64,000 nt of DNA from JABAAE01 sp036336715 (GTDB taxonomy: Bacteria > Planctomycetota > Planctomycetia > Pirellulales > Pirellulaceae). Positions 52,599 through 61,743 of this stretch are shown in pieces. Both the position numbers and the translations under genes were made by a program. The notes under the pieces were generated by a model. That model was given only the letters and a program-made list of their open reading frames with translations, was not told the origin of the DNA and made no database searches. Location of the stretch: NCBI GenBank assembly GCA_036336715.1, contig JAYZFP010000064.1, forward strand, positions 1 to 64,000. Reading direction: 5' to 3'. Within the stretch, counting starts at the first letter, position 1; every line of letters starts with the position of its first letter.

Positions 52599-54077
52599 CT
52601 AGCGGCCTGCCATCTGGTAGATCGGCAGATGGCGATAATAGACTTCAAGACTGTAGATGCAAAGACAGGTCACGTAGAGACGTCCCCCGGGTCCACCATA
52701 GGGGTCTCCCTCGTGATCCCAGCTTCCAGCGTCCACACCACTTTTCCTCTGTTTTTGCGGCAACACGGTTTTCAGGTTTTCGTTCCATTTCTCCCACGTC
52801 TCTTCGTCCAGGTTCCTCATCACCTGGGTTGCGTAGTACCAGTAGTAGACGTTCTTCTGGGACCAGCGGATTGGATTGTCCAGCAGGTAGTCCGCACCTG
52901 CCGCCAGCCGGGAATCATCCTGTTTCCATCCTAGGTACTGTCGGCACAGCAAACCCTCAGCGGTCATGGCAAGACTGGGTTCATGATCTGATTCATAACG
53001 AAAACGACTTCCACTGGGCAGCATGACGGAATCAACAAAAGCCTCTGCCCGTTCCAGGATGGTCGGGTCATACTCAATGCCCGCATATTTGGCACTTTGG
53101 AAAAGCATGATGAACCAACCGGTAACCGACAGATCAGATCGCTCGGAACCGACTTCGTATTTCCATCCGCCCCGCTTTCCCTGGGCCTGGCTGGCAAACT
53201 TGACGGCTTCCCTGGCTGGACCGATCAGTGCTTCATCCTGGGTCAGAGCGACCAGCTCGCACAGGGAGATGGAACAGATGGCGTGCGAATAAAGGCTGTG
53301 GGAAAGACTGGCGCTTCGCTCAACAAAATGCCCGTTCCCGCTCTGGTTGCGAATCAGGTATTTCAGTGCCTTGGCAACGTTTTTACTGTACTTGCCCTGC
53401 TGGTGCGTCTCCCCATGTCCCAGAAACGCCAACAGCGCCAAACCGGTTGCCGCCGTGGTGTTTTCTTCTCCCACCAGGCTCCGGTAGGGCCCCTTGAGAC
53501 TCCAGGATCCATCCCGTTGTTGATTGCGGGCCAGCCATTTCAGACCGAGCTCCACCGCATCTTCGGTTTCAGGGGTTCCCCCAAACCGCTTGAGCAGTCC
53601 CTGGCGGTTCTGCTCGCCGCGGCCCGTCAGGGCAAATCCCGGGTTGTTGCTGGGATTGATTGGATTGGGAGCAGAACTTTCGATCTCCACGAGCTCCGGC
53701 TCAAACGCCTCGGCAGCATCGTTGGAACTGATTTCCATCTGTTCCGCGTTGACCTCGGGAACAAATTCTTCGTCGCTCGACAACTCGAATTCCTGATCAA
53801 AATCATCCTCGATCGACTCGGTGTCCATGAACAGCGAAAAGCGTCCCTCCCCGGTACCCGGAATGTAGATCAGGGCAATGACCAGAATCAGGATCATGTG
53901 AAAGACGAAACTGACCAGGGCGGACGGCATGCTCCTCAGGCCACTGCGTCCGATTTTCTGCAGCTGCGTTTCCTCTTCGCTGTCAGGCAAAGCGCGAACC
54001 TTGACGCTGACCTTCTTTTTTTTCTTCGGCTGCAGATGTTCCGGGAGAGGGCCCGCCGATGTTTCTCTGTTTTTCAT
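52599..54077 (-). CDS. Membrane-anchored terpene-cyclase/squalene-oxidase-repeat protein
   Basis: The 492-residue product has a charged N-terminus, one membrane helix (about 52-72, VSFVFHMILILVIALIYIPG), an acidic stretch (about 80-140) and then alpha-alpha repeats: LKWLARNQQRDGSWSLKGP, AATGLALLAFLG, LKYLIRNQSGNGHF, SDLSVTGWFIMLFQSAK, AMTAEGLLCRQYLG. The ending YYRHLPIYQ matches the paralogue at 27881-28993. The whole barrel is probably periplasmic. No catalytic set of a real terpene cyclase is seen. Function unknown. Confidence 0.83.
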   Translation of the reverse strand: MKNRETSAGPLPEHLQPKKKKKVSVKVRALPDSEEETQLQKIGRSGLRSMPSALVSFVFHMILILVIALIYIPGTGEGRFSLFMDTESIEDDFDQEFELSSDEEFVPEVNAEQMEISSNDAAEAFEPELVEIESSAPNPINPSNNPGFALTGRGEQNRQGLLKRFGGTPETEDAVELGLKWLARNQQRDGSWSLKGPYRSLVGEENTTAATGLALLAFLGHGETHQQGKYSKNVAKALKYLIRNQSGNGHFVERSASLSHSLYSHAICSISLCELVALTQDEALIGPAREAVKFASQAQGKRGGWKYEVGSERSDLSVTGWFIMLFQSAKYAGIEYDPTILERAEAFVDSVMLPSGSRFRYESDHEPSLAMTAEGLLCRQYLGWKQDDSRLAAGADYLLDNPIRWSQKNVYYWYYATQVMRNLDEETWEKWNENLKTVLPQKQRKSGVDAGSWDHEGDPYGGPGGRLYVTCLCIYSLEVYYRHLPIYQMAGR

Positions 54078-54327
54078 CGCTGAGCCGGGGTCAAATCCGG
54101 TCTGGAGTGGATGGAATCAGCCGGGGCCCAAACGCCCCGCGTGCAACATCTCCAATTATAGACTTCAATCAGGTTTTTGGCGTTGCCAGTTCGGGGAAAG
54201 TCTCCGTTCCGGGGCTGGTTTCTTCATTTCATGCCGCCCGGACAATCGAATCAACTGGAAAAACAGGAAGCAGACGCCCGGACCCCTGTGCAACCGGGCC
54301 GCAATTGGTTAAACTGGAGGCAAATGA

Positions 54328-54401
<74 letters not shown>

Positions 54402-54422
54402 CTTGGTCTTCGGACAACAAAA

Positions 54423-54460
54423 CCCCACGGTAGCGAAATGACGCAGCCGTGGGTTTTTTT
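54423..54460 (+). terminator. Rho-independent terminator of the initiator tRNA
   Basis: CCCACGG (54424-54430) pairs with CCGTGGG (54447-54453), with a possible inner GCG/CGC pair, and is followed by a run of seven T, 22 bp after the tRNA. Confidence 0.88.
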
Positions 54461-55056
54461 ATTGCGCTCGTAGAGAGACAAAGCCGCTTATTCCCCGGTA
54501 TTCAAAGGGGTTGCGACGGTGGGTGGGTGGTGAGAGTCTCTCTGATGAAGGTGATCTATCCACACGCCTGGCCGGCTGACGACCCGATTTTGGCCCGAGC
54601 TCTTGACCGTCTCTCCGTTTCAACCACGCTGGGTTTCAAGGAGTTGCTCCCCCCTTTTCGGTCGCAACCTGCGGATTTTGCCTTCGCGGCGGGGAAGGCA
54701 TCTTCAAACGAAAGAACGGGACAGGCCAAAGACCGGGCAATCGGAGCGGTTCAGAAAGCCGCGTACCGGAAGGATGCGTGTTAAATCTGCCTCAGCGTCG
54801 ACCGGCAAACAACCTGCCGCGAAAAAAAGGAAAGCCCGAATACGCGGGGCAGGGCGACAGAATGAGCCTGCACCTCGAAGAGTTGGTTTCGCGGTGGAAA
54901 CAACCGTAGCCGGCAATGAAAACAAACCGGGATTTGACACCCCATTGTCCGATCGTTAGGCTGTTCCCATTGATTGCATTTTGCAAGTTATCAGGCCCAG
55001 AGCGGACGCAAGCCCCCAGGCCAACTTTATGGACCCCTCAGAACAGGAAAGCGATC
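54461..55056. other. Intergenic stretch with no recognised gene
   Basis: The 596-bp stretch between the tRNA terminator and the secreted protein has open frames up to about 110 codons, but none has a recognisable product or a good start. The upstream promoter of 55057 must lie here. Confidence 0.45.
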
Positions 55057-56382
55057 ATGGACAGCCCATCAAATTTTCGCATCACGTGGAACCCGTTAAA
55101 CCATCGCTCACCCCACGCCTTTGCGGCCGGCGTTCGCCGGTTCGCGGCATCACTATTTTTCGTCGGCCTCTTGTCGTTTGCAGACCCGGGTTTGCTGATG
55201 GCTGACGATAAGAAAGAGGCAGCTGAAAAAGGGACCGAATCCCAAAACACCGGACGCTCCCTGGAGGAACGCAAGAAGCAGGCCAGACGCCCCTACAACT
55301 ACATTCAACTGAGTTACATGAGGGTACCGGACGGTGGGGAGGAAGATTACCTGGCAATCGAGGCGGAATGGAAAGAACTCCACGAGGGTCGTTGTCAGTT
55401 GGGCGATCTGTTGTTCTGGGGTTTGCTCAAGGTGGATAACCCCGAGGCAATGGGATGCCAGTTTGTGACGATGCAGGGATTCCATTCGCTGGATGACTCA
55501 CGCAAATGGCCCCGCCTGGGCAAGGTCGCAAAGATGCTGGGCAAAGAGCTTGATGTGGACGCACTGATCGAAAGAACCAAGGCTTCACGGGAGATCCTGC
55601 ACTCGGAAACGTACGAAATGGTCGACTTTGTCGGATCTTCGTCTCCCGAAGTGGATATTGCACGGTTTGGTTTCTTTCAACCGGGTGAGGATCTTGATCA
55701 GGCGTACGTGGACGCAGAGAGGAACGAGGCCGCACCGAGATTCCAGACAATGGTCGACCTGAATCCGGCTTTCAAAATGTGGGGTCTGACCCGACTGGTC
55801 AGCACCACCGCGAAAAACCGCTCGCACAAGTACCGAATCTTCCACCTGCTCGACTCGACGAAGCTCCCCAAAACAGACGAGGAGCGACAGCAATTGGAGA
55901 AAAAGATCCGGGAGGCCCAACCCAAATCCGGCGGGCAGCCAGGGAATACGAACTGGAACAAACTGAGGAAATGGGTCAAAGGAGGCCAACTTCGCTGGGT
56001 GATGAGAACTTCCAGGGAGAGCAACCCTGTCGAAGCCGAGTGGGCGAAGTTAACCGGTTCCTGGAAAGCTCAGCATCCGAATGGGGGCTATCGCATCAAG
56101 CGTATCGAACCGTTCCAGGAGACGCTGGAATGGTACAACGAAAAAGGAGAGCTGAAGGGAACCACTACCATCCCGATGCGAATCGAGGTCCGCGGGGGCG
56201 TCAACCACTTTTACTCCTACCACGCAAACCAGACGTTTCATACCACATACAAGGTTCATGACGGAAAGTGGTACGAACAGTTGAGAGGCATCTACCGCGA
56301 TTCCAAAACAGCACCGAATCGCTTCCTGGTTTACGACCGGATCGAGGAAGAGGAAGGCGACCGGAATTCCGAAAAAGAGTAG
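55057..56382 (+). CDS. Secreted protein with dimeric-barrel-like repeats, function unknown
   Basis: A 441-residue product with a signal peptide (about 25-50, FAAGVRRFAASLFFVGLLSF). From about residue 80, YNYIQLSYMRVPDGGEEDYLAIEAEWKELHEG and, further on, DIARFGFFQPGEDLDQAYVDAERN look like two copies of a ferredoxin-like, dimeric-barrel motif seen in related secreted proteins. The C-terminal 130 residues (LTGSWKAQHPNGGYRIKRIEP onward) are beta-rich, possibly lipocalin-like. ATG 55057 has AGGAAA a few bases upstream; the frame extends further upstream but without a signal. The domain call is by eye and uncertain. Confidence 0.7.
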   Translation: MDSPSNFRITWNPLNHRSPHAFAAGVRRFAASLFFVGLLSFADPGLLMADDKKEAAEKGTESQNTGRSLEERKKQARRPYNYIQLSYMRVPDGGEEDYLAIEAEWKELHEGRCQLGDLLFWGLLKVDNPEAMGCQFVTMQGFHSLDDSRKWPRLGKVAKMLGKELDVDALIERTKASREILHSETYEMVDFVGSSSPEVDIARFGFFQPGEDLDQAYVDAERNEAAPRFQTMVDLNPAFKMWGLTRLVSTTAKNRSHKYRIFHLLDSTKLPKTDEERQQLEKKIREAQPKSGGQPGNTNWNKLRKWVKGGQLRWVMRTSRESNPVEAEWAKLTGSWKAQHPNGGYRIKRIEPFQETLEWYNEKGELKGTTTIPMRIEVRGGVNHFYSYHANQTFHTTYKVHDGKWYEQLRGIYRDSKTAPNRFLVYDRIEEEEGDRNSEKE

Positions 56383-56491
56383 GCCTTCGGGTCCGGTTCT
56401 CCATGCGATCCGATAGGGCCCGCGTTCAGGAATCCACACAAAGATGCCTGCCACGGACCTGGCGGCTCATTGGGCCGCTTTTGATCAAATC

Positions 56492-57325
56492 TCACTTTTT
56501 CGGACTCTCGAGGTGACTTCCCTGGGCGAGCGTGGCAATCATCTTCCAACCTGCGGGCTTTTTGACCCAGATGTAGGTGAACGGCGTTTGAGCGGGAGGA
56601 ATGGGACTTCCATCCGCTCGGACGCGTGAGGAAACCAGTTCAACGAACGCAAGTTGATTGCTCACCGGGTACACCCGTGTACTGTTCACGGTTATCTCGG
56701 TCATGCCGTTGGCTTTCATCATTTTCAGGTAGCCGCTCAGACTCGCAAGCACATCCGGCTTCGACAGCAGAGCCTTATGTTCACGCGCGCCCAGGAAACT
56801 GCGAGACAGTCGCGGGAATTGATATATCTCATTTGCCACACCCTGGGCCGGATTCTCGCCATTCAACAGATCGACATAACGAACCATTTTCTCTTGCAGC
56901 AATGTTTTGATCCCGGCCGCATCGGAAATGCCGGACGCAGGCTGCACGCTTGCCATGATCACGCGCCACCCCGCCGGCTTGCGAAGAAACACGTAAGTCG
57001 CGTTCCTCTTAACCGGTGGAATCGGTTCTCCATTCTTTTTTAGCCTCGAAAACGTCAGGCCAACGAGTGCCATATCCGGGCCTGACATTTGAATTTTCAC
57101 GCCCTTGATCACGGATCGATCCCACCCTCTGGATTTTATATCCATCAAAACCTCCTGATATTTTGACCGGATGTCATCGCTCGTCTTGAGGATGAAGTGA
57201 TCGTCCGTTTCTGAATTGACCATCAGCACGGGTGCCAGGAAGATCTGTTCCGAAATGGCCGCGGCATCCCCTGCGTTGAACAGCATTGAATATTTTTCAA
57301 GAGTACGCCTCAGCTCAGGATCCAA
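56492..57325 (-). CDS. Tandem NTF2-like domain protein
   Basis: The 277-residue product contains two copies of a similar alpha+beta module: the first ends NATYVFLRKPAGWRVIMASVQPA and the second PFTYIWVKKPAGWKMIATLAQ, each after a helical stretch, as in NTF2/SnoaL-like folds. Such folds bind small ligands or act as scaffolds; no catalytic residues can be named. The start is uncertain: TTG 57325 overlaps the esterase stop and is my choice, ATG 57286 gives a shorter form and ATG 57406 a longer one. No signal peptide is seen. Confidence 0.65.
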   Translation of the reverse strand: MDPELRRTLEKYSMLFNAGDAAAISEQIFLAPVLMVNSETDDHFILKTSDDIRSKYQEVLMDIKSRGWDRSVIKGVKIQMSGPDMALVGLTFSRLKKNGEPIPPVKRNATYVFLRKPAGWRVIMASVQPASGISDAAGIKTLLQEKMVRYVDLLNGENPAQGVANEIYQFPRLSRSFLGAREHKALLSKPDVLASLSGYLKMMKANGMTEITVNSTRVYPVSNQLAFVELVSSRVRADGSPIPPAQTPFTYIWVKKPAGWKMIATLAQGSHLESPKK

Positions 57326-58280
57326 TCCCGCCGGAACACCCCCTTTTGACGCGGCCGACGTATCGCAGCGCGTCGGAAAGGCGATTGGGCATGGAATTGC
57401 CGCCATGGCCTACACCCTGTATCAATCGATACTCATGAGGCACACCTTTTTTCAGCAGCGTGTTGTGAAGGAATTCTGCACCGCGATCCAGTCCCAGTTC
57501 ATCCTGGTCGCCAACTTCAAAATAAATATCGAGTTGCGATTCAACGAGCCGGGCCGCCTGATCCCGGGCCAACGTCGGAGGGTGGTTCCTCGCCCAGTAC
57601 CCCCTGTCCACCGGTCGACCAAAAATTCGCTCATAGGTCGCGTCGCTTCGATAGACCCGGTCCCGTGGTTCAATATCCTCAAAGCGGTAAGATGGTTCGA
57701 TTGCCGGAGCGACTGCAGCCACCAGTGAAAACGTCCCGGGATACTTGAAGGCCAGCCTCAAACTGCCCATGCCCCCCATCGAGTAACCACCGACATAAGT
57801 GTCCGAATGTTGATCGCTTACCTTGTACCTGTCCCTCAATGCAGGCAGTAACTCCTGCACCAGGAAGGTCTCCCATTTTTCTTTCCCATCTTTGAAATCC
57901 ATGTAAAACGAGCGTCGTCCGGAGGGAACAGCAACGACCATCGGTGGCAGTTCCTTTCGTTCCCACGCTTTTTCCACCAGGGGCTGCAGAATTCGTTCGA
58001 GGTAGGAAATGTCGTCTCCGCCGCCACCATGTAACCACAGCATCAGGGGCCAAGGCCCCGACTCCGCGTCAGCATTCGGCGGTAACAGCACATGGACGCC
58101 TACCGCACCCGGTATATTTTTCGATTCCAGGGTGATCGACTCAAGCTTGGCTGAAGTCGATGACAGGTCCTTCGACTGTCCCCAGGCAGGTCGAAGGGGG
58201 ACCTGCCCCATACTCACGAGAAGCAGAACCAGGCAGCTTGAAAAACCAGGCGGGCATCTCAAAGCAGTGTGAACTCCCAT
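57315..58280 (-). CDS. Secreted esterase of the PF00756 type
   Basis: The 321-residue product has a signal peptide (about 8-35, FSSCLVLLLVSMGQVPL) and an alpha/beta-hydrolase domain: oxyanion region LMLWLHGGGGDD, nucleophile GGYSMGGMGS (GxSxG), acid in EVGDQDELG and histidine in QGVGHGG. The family includes feruloyl esterases and S-formylglutathione hydrolases; with a signal peptide, a carbohydrate esterase role is more likely. ATG 58280 begins at the signal; the longer upstream frame has none. It overlaps the next gene by 11 bp. Confidence 0.85.
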   Translation of the reverse strand: MGVHTALRCPPGFSSCLVLLLVSMGQVPLRPAWGQSKDLSSTSAKLESITLESKNIPGAVGVHVLLPPNADAESGPWPLMLWLHGGGGDDISYLERILQPLVEKAWERKELPPMVVAVPSGRRSFYMDFKDGKEKWETFLVQELLPALRDRYKVSDQHSDTYVGGYSMGGMGSLRLAFKYPGTFSLVAAVAPAIEPSYRFEDIEPRDRVYRSDATYERIFGRPVDRGYWARNHPPTLARDQAARLVESQLDIYFEVGDQDELGLDRGAEFLHNTLLKKGVPHEYRLIQGVGHGGNSMPNRLSDALRYVGRVKRGCSGGIGS

Positions 58281-58731
58281 ATCCCTTATCCCTACAGAAC
58301 TTGATGCGGCAAACTGACGAAAAAGGAAACCACTGTTTCCTTCCTGATACATTGGCTCATCCTGAAAGCTCCAATTTAACCAATTCCCTGACGGATTCCC
58401 CCCTGACACCTCCCAAATTCGCCGACTGGTCAAACACCGACTTCCAGGCGTGCCGGAATACCAGTTTTCGAACCAGAAGGGCGAGCTCGACACTCGGGAA
58501 TCACCACCGGCCGCAGACATCCTGTCCTGCATAAACCTTCCCTGCACAAAACCGGCGAATTACGCGATGCCGATACCTGTCGATCCTCCGCAGGAAGGCC
58601 GCCTCCGCCCGGCAATCAGACCCTGAATTGACATCGGTACCGCGCGTGTCTAGATTCCAGTGTTAAGCCGGTTATTTATTCCCGACATCTGTTGGTGAAA
58701 CAGACACGTGCGTCCGCGAGGAACCTTTAAC
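58281..58731. other. Divergent intergenic region, no gene recognised
   Basis: The 451-bp region lies between the leftward esterase and the rightward DUF1549/1553 gene. Open frames in it are extensions of the esterase frame or short. Promoters must lie here, but none stands out. Confidence 0.5.
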
Positions 58732-61700
58732 ATGCCGCAATCGAAATCGGCAATTGTTCGTTTGATGTTATTCAGCCTGGCGGTGTTCACCATTGCCGCT
58801 GGAGAACGGCCACAGCTCCAGGCCCAATCCATTGATTTTGATAAACGGGTCGCCCCGATCCTGGTATCCCGGTGCCTGGAGTGCCACCGGGGAGAGGAAC
58901 CGGAGGGCGGACTGAAACTGACCGAGCAGCCCTTCGTTGCCAAAGGGGGAGATACGGGACCTGCCATCGTGCCCGGCAAAGCTTCCGAGAGCTTGCTCTG
59001 GGAAAGGGTCAGCTCAGATGAAATGCCTCCGAAACATCCACTCAGCAAGGAGGAAAAAACCACCCTGCGGCAGTGGATCGAAGAAGGAGCGAAGTGGGGA
59101 GAATCGGGCCTGGACCTGTTCTCGATCACCACCGACAGTCGAGCCGGCCGCGACTGGTGGTCCCTGCAGCCGCTGCAGAAGGTGACGCCTCCCGAGGTCG
59201 ATTCGACCTGGGGGCGGAATCCGATTGACAGGTTCATTTACCGGGGGCTCGAAAAAAACAGACTCGAACCGTCGCCCGAGGCGGACCGCCGCATTCTGAT
59301 TCGGCGTCTTACCTATGACTTGACCGGTTTGCCGCCGACACCTCAGGAGGTGGCTGCCTATCTGAACGATGCTTCCCGGAACGCTTATGAAAAGCTTGTT
59401 GACCGGTTGCTGGACTCCCCCCATTATGGCGAGCGATGGGGGCGGCACTGGCTGGATGTGGTGCACTTTGGGGAAAGCAATGGCTTCGAATACAACCAGC
59501 CGAGAAACCACGCCTGGCCCTATCGCAACTGGGTGATTCAAGCGCTCAACCAGGACATGCCCTATGACGAATTTGTACGCCAGCAAATCGCCGGAGATGT
59601 CCTGGCTCCCGATTCCGGGGGAGCGATCGCAGTAGCCTGCCTGGTCACCGGGCCCCACAATACGACCAAGCCGTCCAACGATACGATGCGCAAAACGATG
59701 CGTCAGGACGAAATGGAAGACATGATTGGAATGGTCAACCAGGCTTTCCTGGGAATGACCACCAACTGTGCCCGTTGTCACGATCACAAATTCGATCCGA
59801 TTTCTTCACGTGATTACTACAGCATGGCATCCGCACTGGCGGGGGTCGAGTTTGGTGAACGGAAACTTCCCCTTGATGCAAAAACCATTCGCAAGGCGGC
59901 CGAACTGAAGATTCAAATCGAGGGGAACCGCAAAAAACTGAATGCGCTGGAGCAGGCAGCCCGCGAGGCAGCCGCCAGAGAGAGCGGTAAAAAGAAAAAC
60001 CGGCCGACGGGCCCTCAACCGTTCGCAGCCTGGAACTTCCAGAACGGATTAAATGACCAGGTTGGCAAGATGGATGTCACACTGGTTGGTGGGGCAAAAC
60101 GCGAGCCAAAAGGTCTGGTCCTGGATGGCAAGGTGGCTTTTGCCCAGACCGGACCTTTGACCAAACCGCTTTCTGCCAGGACGCTGGAGGCCTGGGTTCG
60201 AGTCGATAACCTGAACCAGAGCGGTGGCGGTGTGATCTCCCTGCAGACTTCGGATGGCCTGATTTTTGATGCCATTGTCTTTGCGGAGAGGGAATCGAAA
60301 CGATGGATGGCCGGCAGCGACGGTTTCCGTCGATATGAATCTTTCCAGGCAAACGAAGAAACCGAAAGCGAAAAACTCGTTCATCTGGCAATCACCTATG
60401 CCGCAGACGGCACGATCACCGGGTACCGAAACGGTTTACCCTACGGCAGGGCCTACAGGAAAACCCTGGCGACCTATGCTGCGGAAAAATCTGAGGTTGT
60501 CTTCGGTCTGCGCCACGGTATCGAAGCCGGCGGCAACCGGATGTTCCAGGGAACGGTCGCACAGGCTCGACTCTATGACCGGGCTTTGACCGCCGCGGAA
60601 GTTTCTGCGTCCGCTCAATCCAGCGGAATCGACATCATTACCGAGGCCGACCTGGTGGCACAACTCAGCCCCCGGCAACGGGAGGAACGCGTCCAACTGA
60701 ATCGTCAGATCAGTCAGGCGCAGGCCATGCGGAACGGCCTCGAGAATGCACGGGTGTGGACGGTCCAGTCGATTCCTGCAGCCACCGTACGGGTACTGGG
60801 GCGTGGTGATGTCCGCAAGCTGGGTGAGGTCGTTTCGCCTCGCGGCCTTTCCGCAATCCGAACCCTGGAAGCCGATTTTGGCTTAAAGCCCGATGCCGCT
60901 GATCGTGATCGCAGATTGAAACTTGCCCTCTGGATGACCCACCCTCAAAATCCCCTGTTCTCGCGGGTCATCGTGAACCGGGTCTGGCACTATCACTTTA
61001 GTGCCGGGATCGTCTCCACTCCGAACGACTTTGGATTCAATGGAGGGAAACCCTCGCACCCTTTGCTGCTTGATTGGCTGGCCGCCAATTTGCAGGCTAA
61101 TCGCTGGAGTCTCAAGCACTTGCATCGCCTGATCGTCACCTCAGCCACTTATCGACAATCCTCCAGGAACAACCTCCAGGCTGCGGCAGTCGATGCAGAC
61201 AATCGGCTTTTGTGGCGCAAGAGTCCCTCCCGGATCGAAGGCGAAGCGCTGCGGGACTCCCTGCTGTCGATTGCGGGAAAACTGGATACCACCGTTGGCG
61301 GCAGAGGCTACCGGGACATGCGGGAATACAAATTCAAGGGGAGCCACTTTTATGACCCCATTCCCCAGGACCAGGAGGAGCAGTTTCGGCGAACCGTCTA
61401 CCGATTCAGTCCCCGGGGGGCCAAGCGAACCATGCTCGACACCTTCGATTGTCCGGACCCCTCGGCGATCACACCCAAGCGAGCTGAAACCACGACCCCT
61501 CTGCAATCGCTGGCCCTGATGAATAATGATTTCGTGCTGAGGATGGCCGAGGCGGCGGCAACCCGGCTCCAGGAAAACCACAACGGGACCGCAGACCAGG
61601 TTCGGGAACTGATCCGGCGTGCTTATGGCAGGGAAGCCGGTAGCCAGGACATTGACCGGGCAGTCCCCTTTATCCTCGAACATGGACTTGCGGCCTATTG

Positions 61701-61743
61701 TCGCGTGATCTTCAACAGTAACGAGTTGCTCTATGTCAGATAA
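58732..61743 (+). CDS. Secreted cytochrome/DUF1549/LamG/DUF1553 protein
   Basis: A 1003-residue product with signal peptide (MLFSLAVFTIAAG), an N-terminal planctomycete cytochrome c module (CLECHRG then GGLKLTE), DUF1549 about 155-360 (NPIDRFIYRGLEKN, GERWGRHWLDVVHFGES, CARCHDHKFDPIS, a second CxxCH), a LamG-like insert about 430-590 (LEAWVRVDNL, HLAITYAADGTITGYRNG), and DUF1553 about 690-960 (SRVIVNRVWHYHF, WSLKHLHRLIVTSATYRQSS, TPLQSLALMNNDFV). ATG 58732 is chosen since GAGGA precedes it. It overlaps the DUF1501 gene by 11 bp, the usual partner in the PSD1-type pair. Confidence 0.93.
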   Translation: MPQSKSAIVRLMLFSLAVFTIAAGERPQLQAQSIDFDKRVAPILVSRCLECHRGEEPEGGLKLTEQPFVAKGGDTGPAIVPGKASESLLWERVSSDEMPPKHPLSKEEKTTLRQWIEEGAKWGESGLDLFSITTDSRAGRDWWSLQPLQKVTPPEVDSTWGRNPIDRFIYRGLEKNRLEPSPEADRRILIRRLTYDLTGLPPTPQEVAAYLNDASRNAYEKLVDRLLDSPHYGERWGRHWLDVVHFGESNGFEYNQPRNHAWPYRNWVIQALNQDMPYDEFVRQQIAGDVLAPDSGGAIAVACLVTGPHNTTKPSNDTMRKTMRQDEMEDMIGMVNQAFLGMTTNCARCHDHKFDPISSRDYYSMASALAGVEFGERKLPLDAKTIRKAAELKIQIEGNRKKLNALEQAAREAAARESGKKKNRPTGPQPFAAWNFQNGLNDQVGKMDVTLVGGAKREPKGLVLDGKVAFAQTGPLTKPLSARTLEAWVRVDNLNQSGGGVISLQTSDGLIFDAIVFAERESKRWMAGSDGFRRYESFQANEETESEKLVHLAITYAADGTITGYRNGLPYGRAYRKTLATYAAEKSEVVFGLRHGIEAGGNRMFQGTVAQARLYDRALTAAEVSASAQSSGIDIITEADLVAQLSPRQREERVQLNRQISQAQAMRNGLENARVWTVQSIPAATVRVLGRGDVRKLGEVVSPRGLSAIRTLEADFGLKPDAADRDRRLKLALWMTHPQNPLFSRVIVNRVWHYHFSAGIVSTPNDFGFNGGKPSHPLLLDWLAANLQANRWSLKHLHRLIVTSATYRQSSRNNLQAAAVDADNRLLWRKSPSRIEGEALRDSLLSIAGKLDTTVGGRGYRDMREYKFKGSHFYDPIPQDQEEQFRRTVYRFSPRGAKRTMLDTFDCPDPSAITPKRAETTTPLQSLALMNNDFVLRMAEAAATRLQENHNGTADQVRELIRRAYGREAGSQDIDRAVPFILEHGLAAYCRVIFNSNELLYVR

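Noticed and set aside
53097..54083. 328-codon plus-strand frame opposite the terpene-fold gene
   Set aside because: Antisense shadow; the real gene on the minus strand has clear repeats and a membrane helix.
54449..54784. Possible 111-codon gene after the initiator tRNA
   Set aside because: It begins in the terminator hairpin, has no recognisable product, and an overlapping frame is equally open.
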